A stretch of DNA of 64,000 nucleotides from assembly GCA_903935095.1 (NCBI GenBank), contig CAIZQH010000015.1:32890-96889 (forward strand), in the 5' to 3' direction. Source of the DNA: an uncultured Flavobacteriales bacterium. GTDB lineage: Bacteria; Bacteroidota; Bacteroidia; Flavobacteriales_D; Crocinitomicaceae. Within the stretch, counting starts at the first letter, position 1. Every line of letters starts with the position of its first letter. The notes beneath the pieces are model-generated. The model was not told where the DNA came from, searched no databases, and saw only the letters and a program-made list of their open reading frames with translations. A program made the position numbers and the translations under genes. Positions 53,223 through 63,437 of this stretch are shown piece after piece.

Positions 53223-53921
53223 TCAACGATTTAAACGATTGAAATGGTCGTATTTATCCTTGATAAATAGCACAAGCTCCATTTCAGAGGCTGTTTTGAT
53301 GAAGTTCTCATCGATGTTCAAGAAGGTAATGAAGTCATCAAAGGTGGCTTCAGAAAGGTCAATGATGTCGAATGCCACATATAGACGAAGCAACTCCTTC
53401 ACAACGCGACGTTGATCATCTTTGTACTGCTGCTCTGAAATCCATCGCTTGTTCTGTTCTTTCTTGGAGAAGGCTTGATACAAAGCCGTGATCGGACTTT
53501 CTAGTACATTTATCCCAGTTACGAGTCGTGTTTCGCGTTGAGATAAGGCTTGACGCTCTTCCTTGATTTGCTCAAGGGATTTCAATGGACGAACAACCAC
53601 TTGTTCAATTTCCTGAGGAATGCGTTCGATGTAGGCAAGAATGTGATTTTGACAATCCCCATCCGCCAAAGCAATAAACTCATAAACAGGATATCCTTTG
53701 ATGGATAAAGCTATTTTATCTTTTGGGTAAACATATACCGAAAAATAGCCGTTAGGCTGTCCGAAAACACCCCTTCCTGTGGTTTTGTTAATCACCATTA
53801 GATTGTAGAACATATCGCGATTCATGGTATCTACTACCCTTCCAGAAACGAAAACTTGTTCGCATTGACTCATCAATTGAGCTGAAATCAAAACAAAAAA
53901 GCAGAATAGTAAATTCTTCAA
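53223..53921 (-). CDS. Secreted protein with CarboxypepD_reg-like domain
   Basis: 232 aa. The start is TTG at 53921; no ATG precedes the signal peptide MKNLLFCFFVLISAQLMSQ, and an in-frame stop lies just upstream. A beta-sandwich at about 22-100 (VFVSGRVVDTMNRDMFYNLM, GVFGQPNGYFSVYVYPKDKI) resembles carboxypeptidase-regulatory-like domains. The C-terminal half is helical. Lies 9 nt after the M50 gene, in the same operon as ffh. Function unknown. Confidence 0.7.
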   Translation of the reverse strand: MKNLLFCFFVLISAQLMSQCEQVFVSGRVVDTMNRDMFYNLMVINKTTGRGVFGQPNGYFSVYVYPKDKIALSIKGYPVYEFIALADGDCQNHILAYIERIPQEIEQVVVRPLKSLEQIKEERQALSQRETRLVTGINVLESPITALYQAFSKKEQNKRWISEQQYKDDQRRVVKELLRLYVAFDIIDLSEATFDDFITFLNIDENFIKTASEMELVLFIKDKYDHFNRLNR

Positions 53922-53930
53922 AATACGGTT

Positions 53931-54875
53931 TTATAATTTCTCAAAATACCAACTAAAATCGAGTAAATCACTCGTTAATAAATAGACGGGTAAAGTCAAG
54001 GAAAGTAACCACATAAAAATAATAGCAGATTTCAACATCAACTTAGCATCTTTTTTAACTGGTGCTAAAAGTGCCGAATTGACATGCGAAGCCAATAAGT
54101 CATCATTATTTTCCTCCGAAACACTTAATAACTTCTTTAATGCTGGGGTTTCCTCGATGAGTACCTCTTTTATTTTAGCATATTCCTCGTTGGTCAATTC
54201 GTTATAGGTCGATTCATATCGAATTTGCTTTTCATCCAAAACTTTTCTTAAATGGTAGCTACGTTGGAATCCACGCACTTTGAATCCCATCAAAAAACCA
54301 AAAGCTAAAATGATATAACTTTCAATCATCCATCCAATAAAAATCATCAATAGAGAAGACGTTAAAGCGAACAGCATGAGGAACACATCTCGCTTCTTAT
54401 TCACGAATAATTTGAATAATTGTCCACCATCCAAAGGATCAATCGGCAATAAATTGATGACGTTTAAAAATAAAAACAAAAAACTTAATTCCAACATCCA
54501 TTCTTGCTGATAGATAGAAGCAAAAATCAGAATGACTGAACCAATCCAAATGCCAGGAAATGGTCCTGCGGAAATAACGAAAAAACTTTCTTTTTGAGAA
54601 TATTTCTCTTTACTTCCCTGAACAAAAGCGCCCATCAAGGGAATGAAAAGCATGCGAACATTTTCGTAGTTGAATATTTTCATGAAAACAAAATGTCCTA
54701 TTTCATGAATGAATAGCACGAGAATCAGGAATAAAACAAAGCGAAGCTGATCCTTAAAAAGAAACAAGAATGTCCCTACAAAAAGCACCAATGAAAAAAA
54801 CGTTAATCCCCAATTGCTTTCGATTTTAACTTTCTCAATCAAGGGTTTTTGAGGGTAAATATCAAATTCCTCCAT
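53931..54875 (-). CDS. Site-2-protease-like M50 membrane metalloprotease
   Basis: 314 aa. Membrane helices plus HEIGHF (zinc ligands and catalytic Glu) near residue 83 and the second ligand motif NLLPIDPLDGGQLFK near 140. A long cytoplasmic helical stretch (about 200-270) and a last helix follow. Intramembrane proteases of this family process anti-sigma factors or signal-peptide remnants; the substrate is unknown. It starts 1 nt after the ffh stop codon. Confidence 0.85.
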   Translation of the reverse strand: MEEFDIYPQKPLIEKVKIESNWGLTFFSLVLFVGTFLFLFKDQLRFVLFLILVLFIHEIGHFVFMKIFNYENVRMLFIPLMGAFVQGSKEKYSQKESFFVISAGPFPGIWIGSVILIFASIYQQEWMLELSFLFLFLNVINLLPIDPLDGGQLFKLFVNKKRDVFLMLFALTSSLLMIFIGWMIESYIILAFGFLMGFKVRGFQRSYHLRKVLDEKQIRYESTYNELTNEEYAKIKEVLIEETPALKKLLSVSEENNDDLLASHVNSALLAPVKKDAKLMLKSAIIFMWLLSLTLPVYLLTSDLLDFSWYFEKL

Positions 54876-54876
54876 C

Positions 54877-56223
54877 TTACATGCCAGGCATTCCGCCCAT
54901 CCCTTTCATTTTATTCATCATTCCCATCATATTTCGGGGATTACTCATCATTTTCATCATTTTACGCATGTCCTCAAACTGTTTCATAAGTTTATTGACA
55001 TCCTGTAAGCTTGTTCCACTTCCTTTAGCGATGCGTGCTTTTCTAGGATTGTTTAGCAAAGATGGATTTGATCGTTCTTTCGGCGTCATCGACAAGATAA
55101 TCGCTTCAACTCCTTTGAATGCGTCATCAGGAACATCGACATCTTTCATGGCTTTCCCCATTCCAGGAATCATCCCCATAAGGTCTTTGACATTTCCCAT
55201 TTTTTTTATTTGCTGCAATTGCGCTAAGAAATCATTGAAATCAAATTGATCCTTCATGATTTTCTTTTGCAATCTTCTTGACTCTTCTTCGTCGAACTGC
55301 TCTTGAGCACGTTCTACTAAGGAGACTACATCACCCATACCAAGTATGCGATCTGCCATTCGTGAAGGATAGAAAACATCCAACGCATCCATCTTTTCAC
55401 CAGTCCCGACAAATTTAATGGGCTTATTGACAATTTCTTTGATCGATAAAGCAGCTCCACCTCGTGTATCTCCATCTAATTTTGTGAGAACTACGCCATC
55501 AAAATTGATTCGGTCATTAAATGCTTTCGCTGTATTTACTGCATCCTGACCTGTCATGGAATCCACCACAAACAAAGTTTCATTTGGCTGAACAGCTTCT
55601 TTAACCTGAGCAATTTCATTCATCATCTGCTCATCAATAGCTAAGCGTCCAGCAGTATCTATGATCACTACATTAAAGGACTTGCTTTTCGCATATTGAA
55701 TTGCCGCAGTAGAAATCGCTACGGGATTTTTTTCTTCACGATTAGAAAATACTTCTATTCCTAATTGCTCACCAAGGACATGCAACTGATCAATTGCCGC
55801 AGGACGATAAACGTCACAAGCAACGAGTAATACATTTTTTCCTTTTTTATTCTTTAAGTAGGAACCTAGTTTTCCTGAGAATGTCGTTTTACCAGAACCT
55901 TGGAGTCCGGACATCAAAATTACAGACGGATTACCTTTTAAATTAATTTCGGATTCATTGCCCCCCATTAATTCCACCAATTCCTCATGGCAGATTTTAA
56001 TCATTAATTGTCCAGGAGAAACGGCGTTCAATACATCGCGCCCCAAAGCTTTTTCTTTTACCGTATTGGTGAATTGCTTCGCCGTATTAAAGTTAACATC
56101 CGCATCTAGCAAAGCGCGACGGACTTCTTTCAGCGTTTCAGCAACATTGATTTCGGTGATTTGTCCTTGTCCTTTTAGGACCTTAAACGCGCGTTCAAAT
56201 TTATCCGTTAAATTTTCAAACAT
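54877..56223 (-). CDS. ffh: Signal recognition particle protein Ffh
   Basis: 448 aa. N domain, then G domain with GLQGSGKTTFSGKL (P-loop, about residue 106), IIDTAGRLAID and TKLDGDTRGGAA, then the methionine-rich M domain binding 4.5S RNA and signal sequences, ending MMGMMNKMKGMGGMPGM. Directs membrane and exported proteins to the translocon. First gene of a leftward ffh-M50-secreted protein operon. Confidence 0.97.
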   Translation of the reverse strand: MFENLTDKFERAFKVLKGQGQITEINVAETLKEVRRALLDADVNFNTAKQFTNTVKEKALGRDVLNAVSPGQLMIKICHEELVELMGGNESEINLKGNPSVILMSGLQGSGKTTFSGKLGSYLKNKKGKNVLLVACDVYRPAAIDQLHVLGEQLGIEVFSNREEKNPVAISTAAIQYAKSKSFNVVIIDTAGRLAIDEQMMNEIAQVKEAVQPNETLFVVDSMTGQDAVNTAKAFNDRINFDGVVLTKLDGDTRGGAALSIKEIVNKPIKFVGTGEKMDALDVFYPSRMADRILGMGDVVSLVERAQEQFDEEESRRLQKKIMKDQFDFNDFLAQLQQIKKMGNVKDLMGMIPGMGKAMKDVDVPDDAFKGVEAIILSMTPKERSNPSLLNNPRKARIAKGSGTSLQDVNKLMKQFEDMRKMMKMMSNPRNMMGMMNKMKGMGGMPGM

Positions 56224-56307
56224 AATAATCCAATAATATTAAGCGACAAAGATAGCCAAAATAGGATGAAAAGTCCGGTAGTTATTAGAAAAAGAATGCG
56301 AATTCAA

Positions 56308-56907
56308 CTAGGCGAAATGGGTAACTATCTCGTTTTCTTCCAATAGCTTACGCAAATTAATCAACGCATATCGCATACGTCCAAGGGCCGTATTTATGCT
56401 AATCTTTTCGGATTCAGCGATTTCTTTGAATGATAAATCATGAAAAATGCGCATTTCCACAATTTCACGCTGAACTTTCGGGAGGTGATGCAAAAGATCG
56501 ATGAGTTGTTGCGCTAATTCCTGGGTAGATTTCTCTTGTAGGTAGTTTTTATCCTCACATGCGATGCGCTGAAAAATACCGAAGTCCTCATTGAAGGTAT
56601 TTCGCTCCGAAAAAACACGAACCTTTCCTTGCTTACGGTAATGATCAATCACCAAGTTTTGCGCAATTCTTGTAGCCCATGGAAGAAACTTTCCTTCTTC
56701 ATTGTACTTTCCTGCTTTGATGTTTTGAACGACTTTAATAAATGATTCTTGAAAGATGTCATTTGCCAAATCTACATCTTTCACCTTCAAATAAATGAAT
56801 TTGAATAGTTGATTTTTGTAACGATTTAAAAGAACCTCAAAGGCGCTTTCGTTTTCAATAATGTACAAACGGATTAATTCAGAATCGCTTAACGAAGATA
56901 AAACCAT
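56308..56907 (-). CDS. ECF-type RNA polymerase sigma factor
   Basis: 199 aa. Sigma region 2 at about 10-85 (YKNQLFKFIYLKVKDVDLAN, DIFQESFIKVVQNI) and region 4 at about 130-190 (LPKVQREIVEMRIFHDLSFK, EIAESEKISINTALGRMRYA). The gene is monocistronic between ffh and the CPBP gene. No anti-sigma factor gene is adjacent, unlike many ECF systems, so its signal is unknown. Confidence 0.92.
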   Translation of the reverse strand: MVLSSLSDSELIRLYIIENESAFEVLLNRYKNQLFKFIYLKVKDVDLANDIFQESFIKVVQNIKAGKYNEEGKFLPWATRIAQNLVIDHYRKQGKVRVFSERNTFNEDFGIFQRIACEDKNYLQEKSTQELAQQLIDLLHHLPKVQREIVEMRIFHDLSFKEIAESEKISINTALGRMRYALINLRKLLEENEIVTHFA

Positions 56908-57030
56908 AACTTACAATTTCTGCTGATGAGTCAACAATTAAAAGTAAATTTGATCTATAGGCGTTCTTTTAGGTTTAGAAAGACGAATATAGAAGAAATT
57001 TTCAAACACTCCAAATCCTAAATAAAAAAA

Positions 57031-57603
57031 ATGCGGAATATGTTAAAAATACGCTTACTGGGATTGCTTACACTTCTTCTTTTTCCTTTACCTGGTTACT
57101 TTTTGATACATTATTTTCAACATATAGACTTCTTTGAGTTTGTTCAATTAAAACACATACAAGTTATACCAATTGGCTTTGGTTTGCAATTTGGATTCGT
57201 TTTTGCCTTCATTGCTTATCTTTTCATGAAGTCTCCTTTTTTTGACCAATTACCGAATAAAATGGATCGAATTATAGATCAACTACCCCTAACCTATTTA
57301 GATGCTTTTTTCCTTTCAGCTTGCGCTGGAATTGGAGAGGAACTGTTGTTTAGATCAGGTATCCAACCTTTTTTAGGACCCTGGGTTACTTCGATACTTT
57401 TTGTTGCATTGCACGGTTACCTGAATCCGTGGAACTGGAAATTCTCTATGTATGGACTCATTGTTTTGCCGTTTATTTTCATCATCTCCTTTGGATTTAT
57501 TCAATTCGGACTTTGGTTTGCCATTTCCGCTCACTTTGCTTACGATGCCGTCTTATTCCTTTTGATGATCAAGAAAAAAAAAGATAACTACCTCTTAAAC
57601 TAG
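57031..57603 (+). CDS. CPBP-family intramembrane metalloprotease
   Basis: 190 aa with five or six membrane helices. The family motif EELLFRSGIQ (about residue 108-117) and following H residues (FVALHGYLNPW, ISAHFAYD) form the metal site of Abi/CPBP glutamic proteases. Substrate unknown. The ATG at 57031 is preceded by an AT-rich leader divergent from the ECF sigma gene. Confidence 0.85.
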   Translation: MRNMLKIRLLGLLTLLLFPLPGYFLIHYFQHIDFFEFVQLKHIQVIPIGFGLQFGFVFAFIAYLFMKSPFFDQLPNKMDRIIDQLPLTYLDAFFLSACAGIGEELLFRSGIQPFLGPWVTSILFVALHGYLNPWNWKFSMYGLIVLPFIFIISFGFIQFGLWFAISAHFAYDAVLFLLMIKKKKDNYLLN

Positions 57604-57637
57604 ATCAAACAAACATAGGATTCCGTAAATTTGACCT

Positions 57638-58267
57638 ATGAAAATGAAATCAAGTCTCTTTGATTGGTGCAATTACCTATTTTGGTGCTTTGCGCTGTTG
57701 ATCATTGTTCAAACAGACAAACTTTCACTCCACTTATTTTTCAATACCTTGCATTCGCAATTCGGTGATTTTACCATGCCTATTTTCACGAATGTTGGAG
57801 ATGGATTATTCTTATTAATTACGTGTCTTTTAATTTTCCTTTTTCACAGTAAGCGCTTGGCCATCCTATTGTTTATTGCCTTTTTAATTTCCTCTGGACT
57901 TGTACAATTTCTCAAGCATTTTGTTTTTGATAACAATATGAGACCGATGTATGTTTTTCAACATGTGAAAGGATTCCATCGAATCAAGGACTTTCAATAC
58001 CATCTGTTTCAAAGTTTTCCTTCTGGACATTCCACAAGTTCCTTTGTGCTGTTCACGTTTATCGCCATGAACTTTGCAAAAACTTGGCAAACCCAAATTC
58101 TCTGCTTCATCGGAGCGCTATTCTTTGCTTTTACCCGTGTTTATTTATCTCAACACTATTTCGAAGATTTATTTGCCGGTGCGATGATAGGTTTTCTTTG
58201 CATGAAATACACTCAAGTATTCCTTCAATCCAAATGGCAACACTTAGATATGCCACTCAATCAATAG
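57638..58267 (+). CDS. PAP2-family phosphatase
   Basis: 209 aa, six membrane helices. Acid-phosphatase motifs are LKHFVFDNNMRP, SFPSGHSTSSF and RVYLSQHYFEDLFAG (His residues of the catalytic site). Acts on lipid phosphates such as undecaprenyl-pyrophosphate or lipid A; which one is unknown. It precedes the GT39 gene by 3 nt and may supply it. Confidence 0.88.
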   Translation: MKMKSSLFDWCNYLFWCFALLIIVQTDKLSLHLFFNTLHSQFGDFTMPIFTNVGDGLFLLITCLLIFLFHSKRLAILLFIAFLISSGLVQFLKHFVFDNNMRPMYVFQHVKGFHRIKDFQYHLFQSFPSGHSTSSFVLFTFIAMNFAKTWQTQILCFIGALFFAFTRVYLSQHYFEDLFAGAMIGFLCMKYTQVFLQSKWQHLDMPLNQ

Positions 58268-58270
58268 GAC

Positions 58271-59902
58271 ATGACAAAATACTTTCATTGGTTCATTGTA
58301 TTATGTGTTATCATTGCTTGCTTACCGGTGATTGGTTTATCTGCACTATTTGACTGGGATGAAGTAAATTTCGCTGAATGTGCAAGGGAAATGATTGTTT
58401 CCAAAAATTACTTTAATGTCACAATCAACTACGAAGCATTTTGGGAAAAACCACCTGTATTTATATGGATGCAAGCCTTGTCCATGCTGGTTTTTGGTGT
58501 CAATGAATTTGCTGCGCGCTTTCCGAATTTAATCGCCGCTGTATTTACCTTATTGACCATATATAGATTTGGAAAGGATTTTTTTGGCGAGAAATTCGGC
58601 ATCGCATGGAGCGGACTCTATGCGTGCTCCATTCTCCCCTTCATGTACTTCAATTCTGGAATCATCGACCCGTGGTTTAACTATTTTATTTTTTATGGGA
58701 TCATCCAATTCTATAAAGGATGCATGCACAAAAACACGCGGAACTTCATGCTTTCTGGAGTATTTATAGGACTTTCCATTTTGACAAAAGGACCAGTCGG
58801 ATTACTCCTGATTGGCGGAGCATTTGGCGTTTATTTTATATTAAATCGATTCAAGGATTTTCCTTCCTTTGGAAAAATCAGTCTTTTTCTGTTTACCACC
58901 TTGTTAATCGGTTCTTTATGGTTCATATTGCTTTTTGCCACTGGACATCAAGAAATCATTCAAGAATTCATCACCTATCAAGTTCGCTTGTTTCAAACAC
59001 AAGACGCAGGACACGGAGGACCACTTTATTACCATTGGGTCATTTTGCTTTTCGGAGTTTTCCCAGCTTCTTTCTTCCTTGTCGCCTACTTGAGAACGAA
59101 AGAAATCAAACGCACCAACTTGGATATCATCATGCATGGAATGCTATGGTTCACGTTGATTTTGTTTTCCATCGTGAAGACCAAAATCGTTCACTATTCG
59201 AGTTTTTGTTATTTCCCCATCACCTATTTCGGCGCTCGTTTCGTGATTCATCAATGGGAGAATGGCTTTACAAAAAACAAACGTATTCATTACTTCGTCC
59301 TTTCATATCTTGCCTTGCTAGCACTTGTTTTTGGGATTTTAGCTTACCTAGTTGGACATACCCAAATCATTCTAGAAAACATTCAAGTGAAGGACCCATT
59401 CGCCGTTCAAGCCATGAAAGAACCCTACAAATGGTCTGTGATTCAACTTCTACCATTTATTTTATTAGTAAGTACTAGTATATTGTCTTTTAGTTACTTA
59501 AGGAAGAATTTATTTATAAAATACTACCTTTCACTTGGGATTGGCATCATGTTTAGTTTGGCAAGCATTAATGCGTTTGTGGTGCCGAAAATCGAAGATA
59601 TTTCACAAGGTGCAGCAATTGACTTTTACAAACGCCATCAACATGAAGATGCGTCCTTCACTACTTTGGGATTTAAATCGTATGCAAATTTATTTTATGG
59701 CAATGTTCGTCCTGGAAATGAACAAACGCAAAACGAAAAAGAGCTGGCTACTGGCGCCATTCGAAAACCCGCCTATTTTGTCGTGAAAATTCATCAGAAA
59801 GAGGAGTTCATGTCCATTTATCCTGAATTAAAACAAATCGGAGCAAAGGGTGGATTCGTGTTTTTAAAACGTGAGTCATCGGTTAACTGTTATGGACAAT
59901 GA
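58271..59902 (+). CDS. GT39/ArnT-like membrane glycosyltransferase
   Basis: 543 aa with about 12 membrane helices. The first periplasmic loop has DWDEVNFAECAREMI, the acidic catalytic motif of GT39/ArnT enzymes that use polyprenyl-phosphate sugars, and NEFAARFPNLI follows. Resembles Bacteroidota enzymes that modify lipid A or proteins; donor and acceptor are unknown. Only 3 nt after the PAP2 gene, so probably a functional pair. Confidence 0.88.
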   Translation: MTKYFHWFIVLCVIIACLPVIGLSALFDWDEVNFAECAREMIVSKNYFNVTINYEAFWEKPPVFIWMQALSMLVFGVNEFAARFPNLIAAVFTLLTIYRFGKDFFGEKFGIAWSGLYACSILPFMYFNSGIIDPWFNYFIFYGIIQFYKGCMHKNTRNFMLSGVFIGLSILTKGPVGLLLIGGAFGVYFILNRFKDFPSFGKISLFLFTTLLIGSLWFILLFATGHQEIIQEFITYQVRLFQTQDAGHGGPLYYHWVILLFGVFPASFFLVAYLRTKEIKRTNLDIIMHGMLWFTLILFSIVKTKIVHYSSFCYFPITYFGARFVIHQWENGFTKNKRIHYFVLSYLALLALVFGILAYLVGHTQIILENIQVKDPFAVQAMKEPYKWSVIQLLPFILLVSTSILSFSYLRKNLFIKYYLSLGIGIMFSLASINAFVVPKIEDISQGAAIDFYKRHQHEDASFTTLGFKSYANLFYGNVRPGNEQTQNEKELATGAIRKPAYFVVKIHQKEEFMSIYPELKQIGAKGGFVFLKRESSVNCYGQ

Positions 59903-59937
59903 TTCGACTCCATATTTGAGAAGAATGATTAATTTTG

Positions 59938-61158
59938 ATGAACAAATACAAACACATGCCAAAAATTTCAGACAAGGCCATTCAAATGCCCGCCTCCCCG
60001 ATTAGAAAACTTGTTCCATATGCGGAAATAGCAAAAAAAGCAGGGAAAATTGTTTATCACTTAAACATTGGTCAACCGGACATCGAAACACCAGCAACGG
60101 CATTAAATGCCATTCACAACCTCGATCGAAAAGTATTAGAATATAGCCATTCTGCTGGATTCGAAAGTTACCGAAACAAGCTTGCTTTGTCTTATCAAAA
60201 AAGTGGGATTCCTGTAAACAGTGAAGATATATTAATTACAACCGGTGGTTCCGAAGCCTTAATTTTTGGGTTTATGTGTACATGTGATCCAGGAGATGAA
60301 GTCATTATTCCAGAACCATTTTACGCGAATTACAATGGATTTGCTGTTACGGCCGGAGTAAACGTCGTTCCAGTTGCTTCTTCCATCGAATCGGGATTTG
60401 CTTTACCTCCGGTTGAAGAGTTTGAAAAGAAAATCACCCCTAAAACGCGCGCCATTGTTATTTGCAACCCGGGTAATCCAACAGGTTATTTGTATTCACA
60501 AGAAGAACTTGAACAATTAAGAGAAATCGTTATAAAACATGACCTCTATTTGTTTGCAGATGAAGTTTACCGTGAATTTTGCTACGACGGCGCAATTCCC
60601 TTTTCAGTAATGAATTTAAAAGGAATCGAAGAGAACGTAATCATGATTGACTCCGTGTCAAAACGATATTCAATGTGTGGTGCTAGAATTGGTGCCTTGA
60701 TTACTAAAAATAAAGAAGTGATGGGTGCGGCCTTGAAGTTTGGACAAGCACGACTATCCCCCCCAACAGTAGATCAAATTGCTGCTGAAGCGGCTTTAGA
60801 TACTCCACAGTCTTATTTTGATGATGTGGTTGAAGAATATGTTGCTCGCAGAAATATCATGGTAGATGGACTAAACAGCATCCCAGGTGTTTTTTGTCCA
60901 AAACCTAGTGGTGCTTTCTATTGTGTGGCAAAATTCCCAGTGGATGATGCCGAGAAATTTTGTCAATGGTTGTTGGAAGACTTTGAATTCGAAGGTCAGA
61001 CTGTGATGATGGCTCCAGCAAACGGATTTTATTCCACTCCAGGTTCAGGAAAACAAGAAGCACGAATCGCATATGTATTAAACCAAGGTTCATTAAAGAA
61101 AGCAGTGGAATGCTTACGTATCGCCTTGCAAGTATATCCAGGTCGAACGAATTCATAA
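59938..61158 (+). CDS. PLP-dependent class I aminotransferase, aspartate-type
   Basis: 406 aa from the ATG at 59938; a second ATG at 59956 (MPKISDKAIQMPASPIRKLV) is also plausible. Fold-type I aminotransferase with NIGQPDIETP, TTGGSEAL, NPGNPTGYLYS, FADEVYREF and the PLP lysine in DSVSKRYSMCGARIG. A C-terminal Arg in KQEARIAYVLNQ binds the substrate carboxylate. Substrate uncertain. It is 2 nt upstream of the DUF1801 gene. Confidence 0.9.
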   Translation: MNKYKHMPKISDKAIQMPASPIRKLVPYAEIAKKAGKIVYHLNIGQPDIETPATALNAIHNLDRKVLEYSHSAGFESYRNKLALSYQKSGIPVNSEDILITTGGSEALIFGFMCTCDPGDEVIIPEPFYANYNGFAVTAGVNVVPVASSIESGFALPPVEEFEKKITPKTRAIVICNPGNPTGYLYSQEELEQLREIVIKHDLYLFADEVYREFCYDGAIPFSVMNLKGIEENVIMIDSVSKRYSMCGARIGALITKNKEVMGAALKFGQARLSPPTVDQIAAEAALDTPQSYFDDVVEEYVARRNIMVDGLNSIPGVFCPKPSGAFYCVAKFPVDDAEKFCQWLLEDFEFEGQTVMMAPANGFYSTPGSGKQEARIAYVLNQGSLKKAVECLRIALQVYPGRTNS

Positions 61159-61160
61159 GC

Positions 61161-61604
61161 ATGTCGATAGAAACCTACTTAGCATCCATTCCTGAAGCCT
61201 ATCGCTCAGATTTTTTATCACTTATGGCTATCATTCAAAAGAATATTCCTGAAGGATTTAAAGAGGTGGAAAGCTATGGGATGATTGGTTATGTCGTTCC
61301 GCATGAAATCTATCCAGATGGATACCATTGCACACCAAAACTTCCACTTCCATTTCTGAATATCGCCTGTCAAAAAAACTTTATTGCTGTTTATCACATG
61401 GGTATTTACAGCGATGAAACATTATTGAACTGGTTTTTAGCTGAATTCCCAAAACATAGTTCAAAAAAATTAGACATGGGAAAATCGTGTATTCGATTCA
61501 AACATGGGCATCCGATTCCCTTTGAATTGATTGGACAACTTGCTAAAAAAATGACCGTGAAGGATTGGATCGATCGTTACGAAAAAATGTACAAACACAA
61601 ATGA
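61161..61604 (+). CDS. DUF1801/YdhG-like protein
   Basis: 147 aa from MSIETYLASIPEAYRSDFLS. Family features: VESYGMIGYVVPHEIYP, FIAVYHMGIYSDETLLNWFL and SCIRFKHGHPIPFELIGQLA. Small cytosolic protein of unknown function, sometimes linked to iron handling. It begins 2 nt after the aminotransferase; the longer frame upstream is the shadow of that gene. Confidence 0.85.
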   Translation: MSIETYLASIPEAYRSDFLSLMAIIQKNIPEGFKEVESYGMIGYVVPHEIYPDGYHCTPKLPLPFLNIACQKNFIAVYHMGIYSDETLLNWFLAEFPKHSSKKLDMGKSCIRFKHGHPIPFELIGQLAKKMTVKDWIDRYEKMYKHK

Positions 61605-61637
61605 ACCAATTCATCATTTAAACGTTGAGGTAGCACT

Positions 61638-62855
61638 ATGAAACAATTTGAAGTTCCTTCCTTTTATCGTTCACCCCTCATCTCAAAAGTGAAGGCACAA
61701 CGTAAATTAGAAGATCCACGCAAAAAGGATTTTAGTCCAAGTGAATTGAAATTGGGAAATATAACCTTTGTTATCGCTCGACACTTTGGATTCTGTTACG
61801 GCGTTGAAAATGCGATAGAAAAAAGCTACAAAGCCATTTACGAAAATCCGAATAAGCGCATCTTTCTTTTAAGTCAAATGATTCATAATCCAGCGGTAAA
61901 TGAGGACTTGATTAGTCATGGACTGCAATTTCTTCAAGATACAGAAGGAAATCAACTCATTCCATTTGAAGATTTAAACAACGAGGATCTTGTGATTATC
62001 CCTGCATTTGGAACAACGATAGAAATCGAACAAAAGCTTACGGCTATCGGAGTGGATATTTCCACTTACAATACAACGTGTCCTTTCGTGGAAAAAGTAT
62101 GGAATCGATCTGAGAAACTTGGAGAAACTGATCATACCATTATCATTCATGGAAAATACAAACACGAAGAAACCCGTGCTACCTTTTCACATAGTTCACA
62201 AAGTGCTCCATCCATCATTATTAAGGACATCCAAGAAGCAAAAATTCTGGGTGATTTTATCCTAGGGAAAATCGACTTACATTCGTTTGACCAAATTTTT
62301 AAAGGGAAATCATCACTTCACTTTGACCCGAAGAAGGACCTGTCTAAAATCGGTGTTGTGAATCAAACGACCATGCTCGCAAGTGAAACGCAAGAAATCA
62401 CTAACTATTTACGCGAGGTCATGTTAATGAAATACGGAGTGGAAAATATCAAAGAACACATTGCAGATACTCGAGACACCTTATGCTACGCAACAAATGA
62501 TAATCAAACAGCTACGCTCGCTTTAATGGAGACCGATGCGGATTTAGCAATTGTAGTTGGAGGATATAACAGTTCTAACACAAGTCATTTGGTAGAATTA
62601 TTAGAACAGAAATTTCCATGTTACTTTGTTCAAGATGAAAGTGAGTTGATTTCTAAGGAAGAAATAAATTCATTTAACATACATTCAAAAACACTTCAGA
62701 AATTACCTTACTTACCAACAAAATCAAACCATCGAATCATCCTCACTTCTGGTGCATCATGTCCAGATTCGGTTGTAGATGGTGTCATGATGAAACTAGC
62801 TTCTTTTGTCCAATCTAACGAAGAGATGGCCACAATTTTAAGTGAAATGAAATGA
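61638..62855 (+). CDS. ispH: 4-hydroxy-3-methylbut-2-enyl diphosphate reductase (IspH)
   Basis: 405 aa, the longer form found in Bacteroidota, cyanobacteria and plants rather than the ~310-aa E. coli type. It performs the last step of the MEP isoprenoid pathway with a [4Fe-4S] cluster; cluster cysteines lie in RHFGFCYGVENAIEKSY, YNTTCPFVEKV and TSGASCPDSVVDG. The last 4 nt overlap the next gene. Confidence 0.94.
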   Translation: MKQFEVPSFYRSPLISKVKAQRKLEDPRKKDFSPSELKLGNITFVIARHFGFCYGVENAIEKSYKAIYENPNKRIFLLSQMIHNPAVNEDLISHGLQFLQDTEGNQLIPFEDLNNEDLVIIPAFGTTIEIEQKLTAIGVDISTYNTTCPFVEKVWNRSEKLGETDHTIIIHGKYKHEETRATFSHSSQSAPSIIIKDIQEAKILGDFILGKIDLHSFDQIFKGKSSLHFDPKKDLSKIGVVNQTTMLASETQEITNYLREVMLMKYGVENIKEHIADTRDTLCYATNDNQTATLALMETDADLAIVVGGYNSSNTSHLVELLEQKFPCYFVQDESELISKEEINSFNIHSKTLQKLPYLPTKSNHRIILTSGASCPDSVVDGVMMKLASFVQSNEEMATILSEMK

Positions 62856-63400
62856 AAATATATACCAAAAAAGGTGACCAAGGTCATACCGGTCTCATCG
62901 GAGGAACACGCGTTTCTAAAGGTGAACTGCGCATTGAAGCTTATGGAACGGTAGATGAACTCAACTCATATGTCGGCTTGATTCGTTCTTTCGACATCAA
63001 TTCAAATTCTGTTCTCCAATTAATGGAAATCCAAGACCGTTTATTTACGATTGGATCTTCTCTGGCATCAGACCCTGAAAAATCACAGATGAAAATCCCT
63101 GATTTACTCGGGTCAGATGTGGAGCGCTTGGAGAATTGGATGGATGAAATGGATACGTCGCTTCCTGAATTAACAAGCTTTGTGCTTCCTGGTGGACATC
63201 CATTTGTTGGACATATTCATGTATGTCGCTGCGTTTGTCGTCGGACTGAACGTTTAGTTGTTGCCTTGGACGAGCACGATTATGTCGCACCATTAGTTCT
63301 GACCTATTTGAATAGATTAAGTGATTACCTCTTCGTTTTAGGACGTAAAATCGCTATGGAATTGAATATTCAAGAAAAAGAATGGCATCCACGTTATTAA
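62852..63400 (+). CDS. PduO-type cob(I)alamin adenosyltransferase
   Basis: 182 aa, beginning KIYTKKGDQGHTGLIGGTRV, the ATP-binding N-terminus, then YGTVDELNSYVGLIRS and later CRCVCRRTERLVVAL and LNRLSDYLFVLGRKIAMEL. Transfers an adenosyl group from ATP to cob(I)alamin, giving coenzyme B12. Overlaps ispH by 4 nt. No B12-dependent enzyme is nearby. Confidence 0.93.
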   Translation: MKIYTKKGDQGHTGLIGGTRVSKGELRIEAYGTVDELNSYVGLIRSFDINSNSVLQLMEIQDRLFTIGSSLASDPEKSQMKIPDLLGSDVERLENWMDEMDTSLPELTSFVLPGGHPFVGHIHVCRCVCRRTERLVVALDEHDYVAPLVLTYLNRLSDYLFVLGRKIAMELNIQEKEWHPRY

Positions 63401-63437
63401 ATTATCATTGCATTTATGCATAGTTTTCATTTTTAAT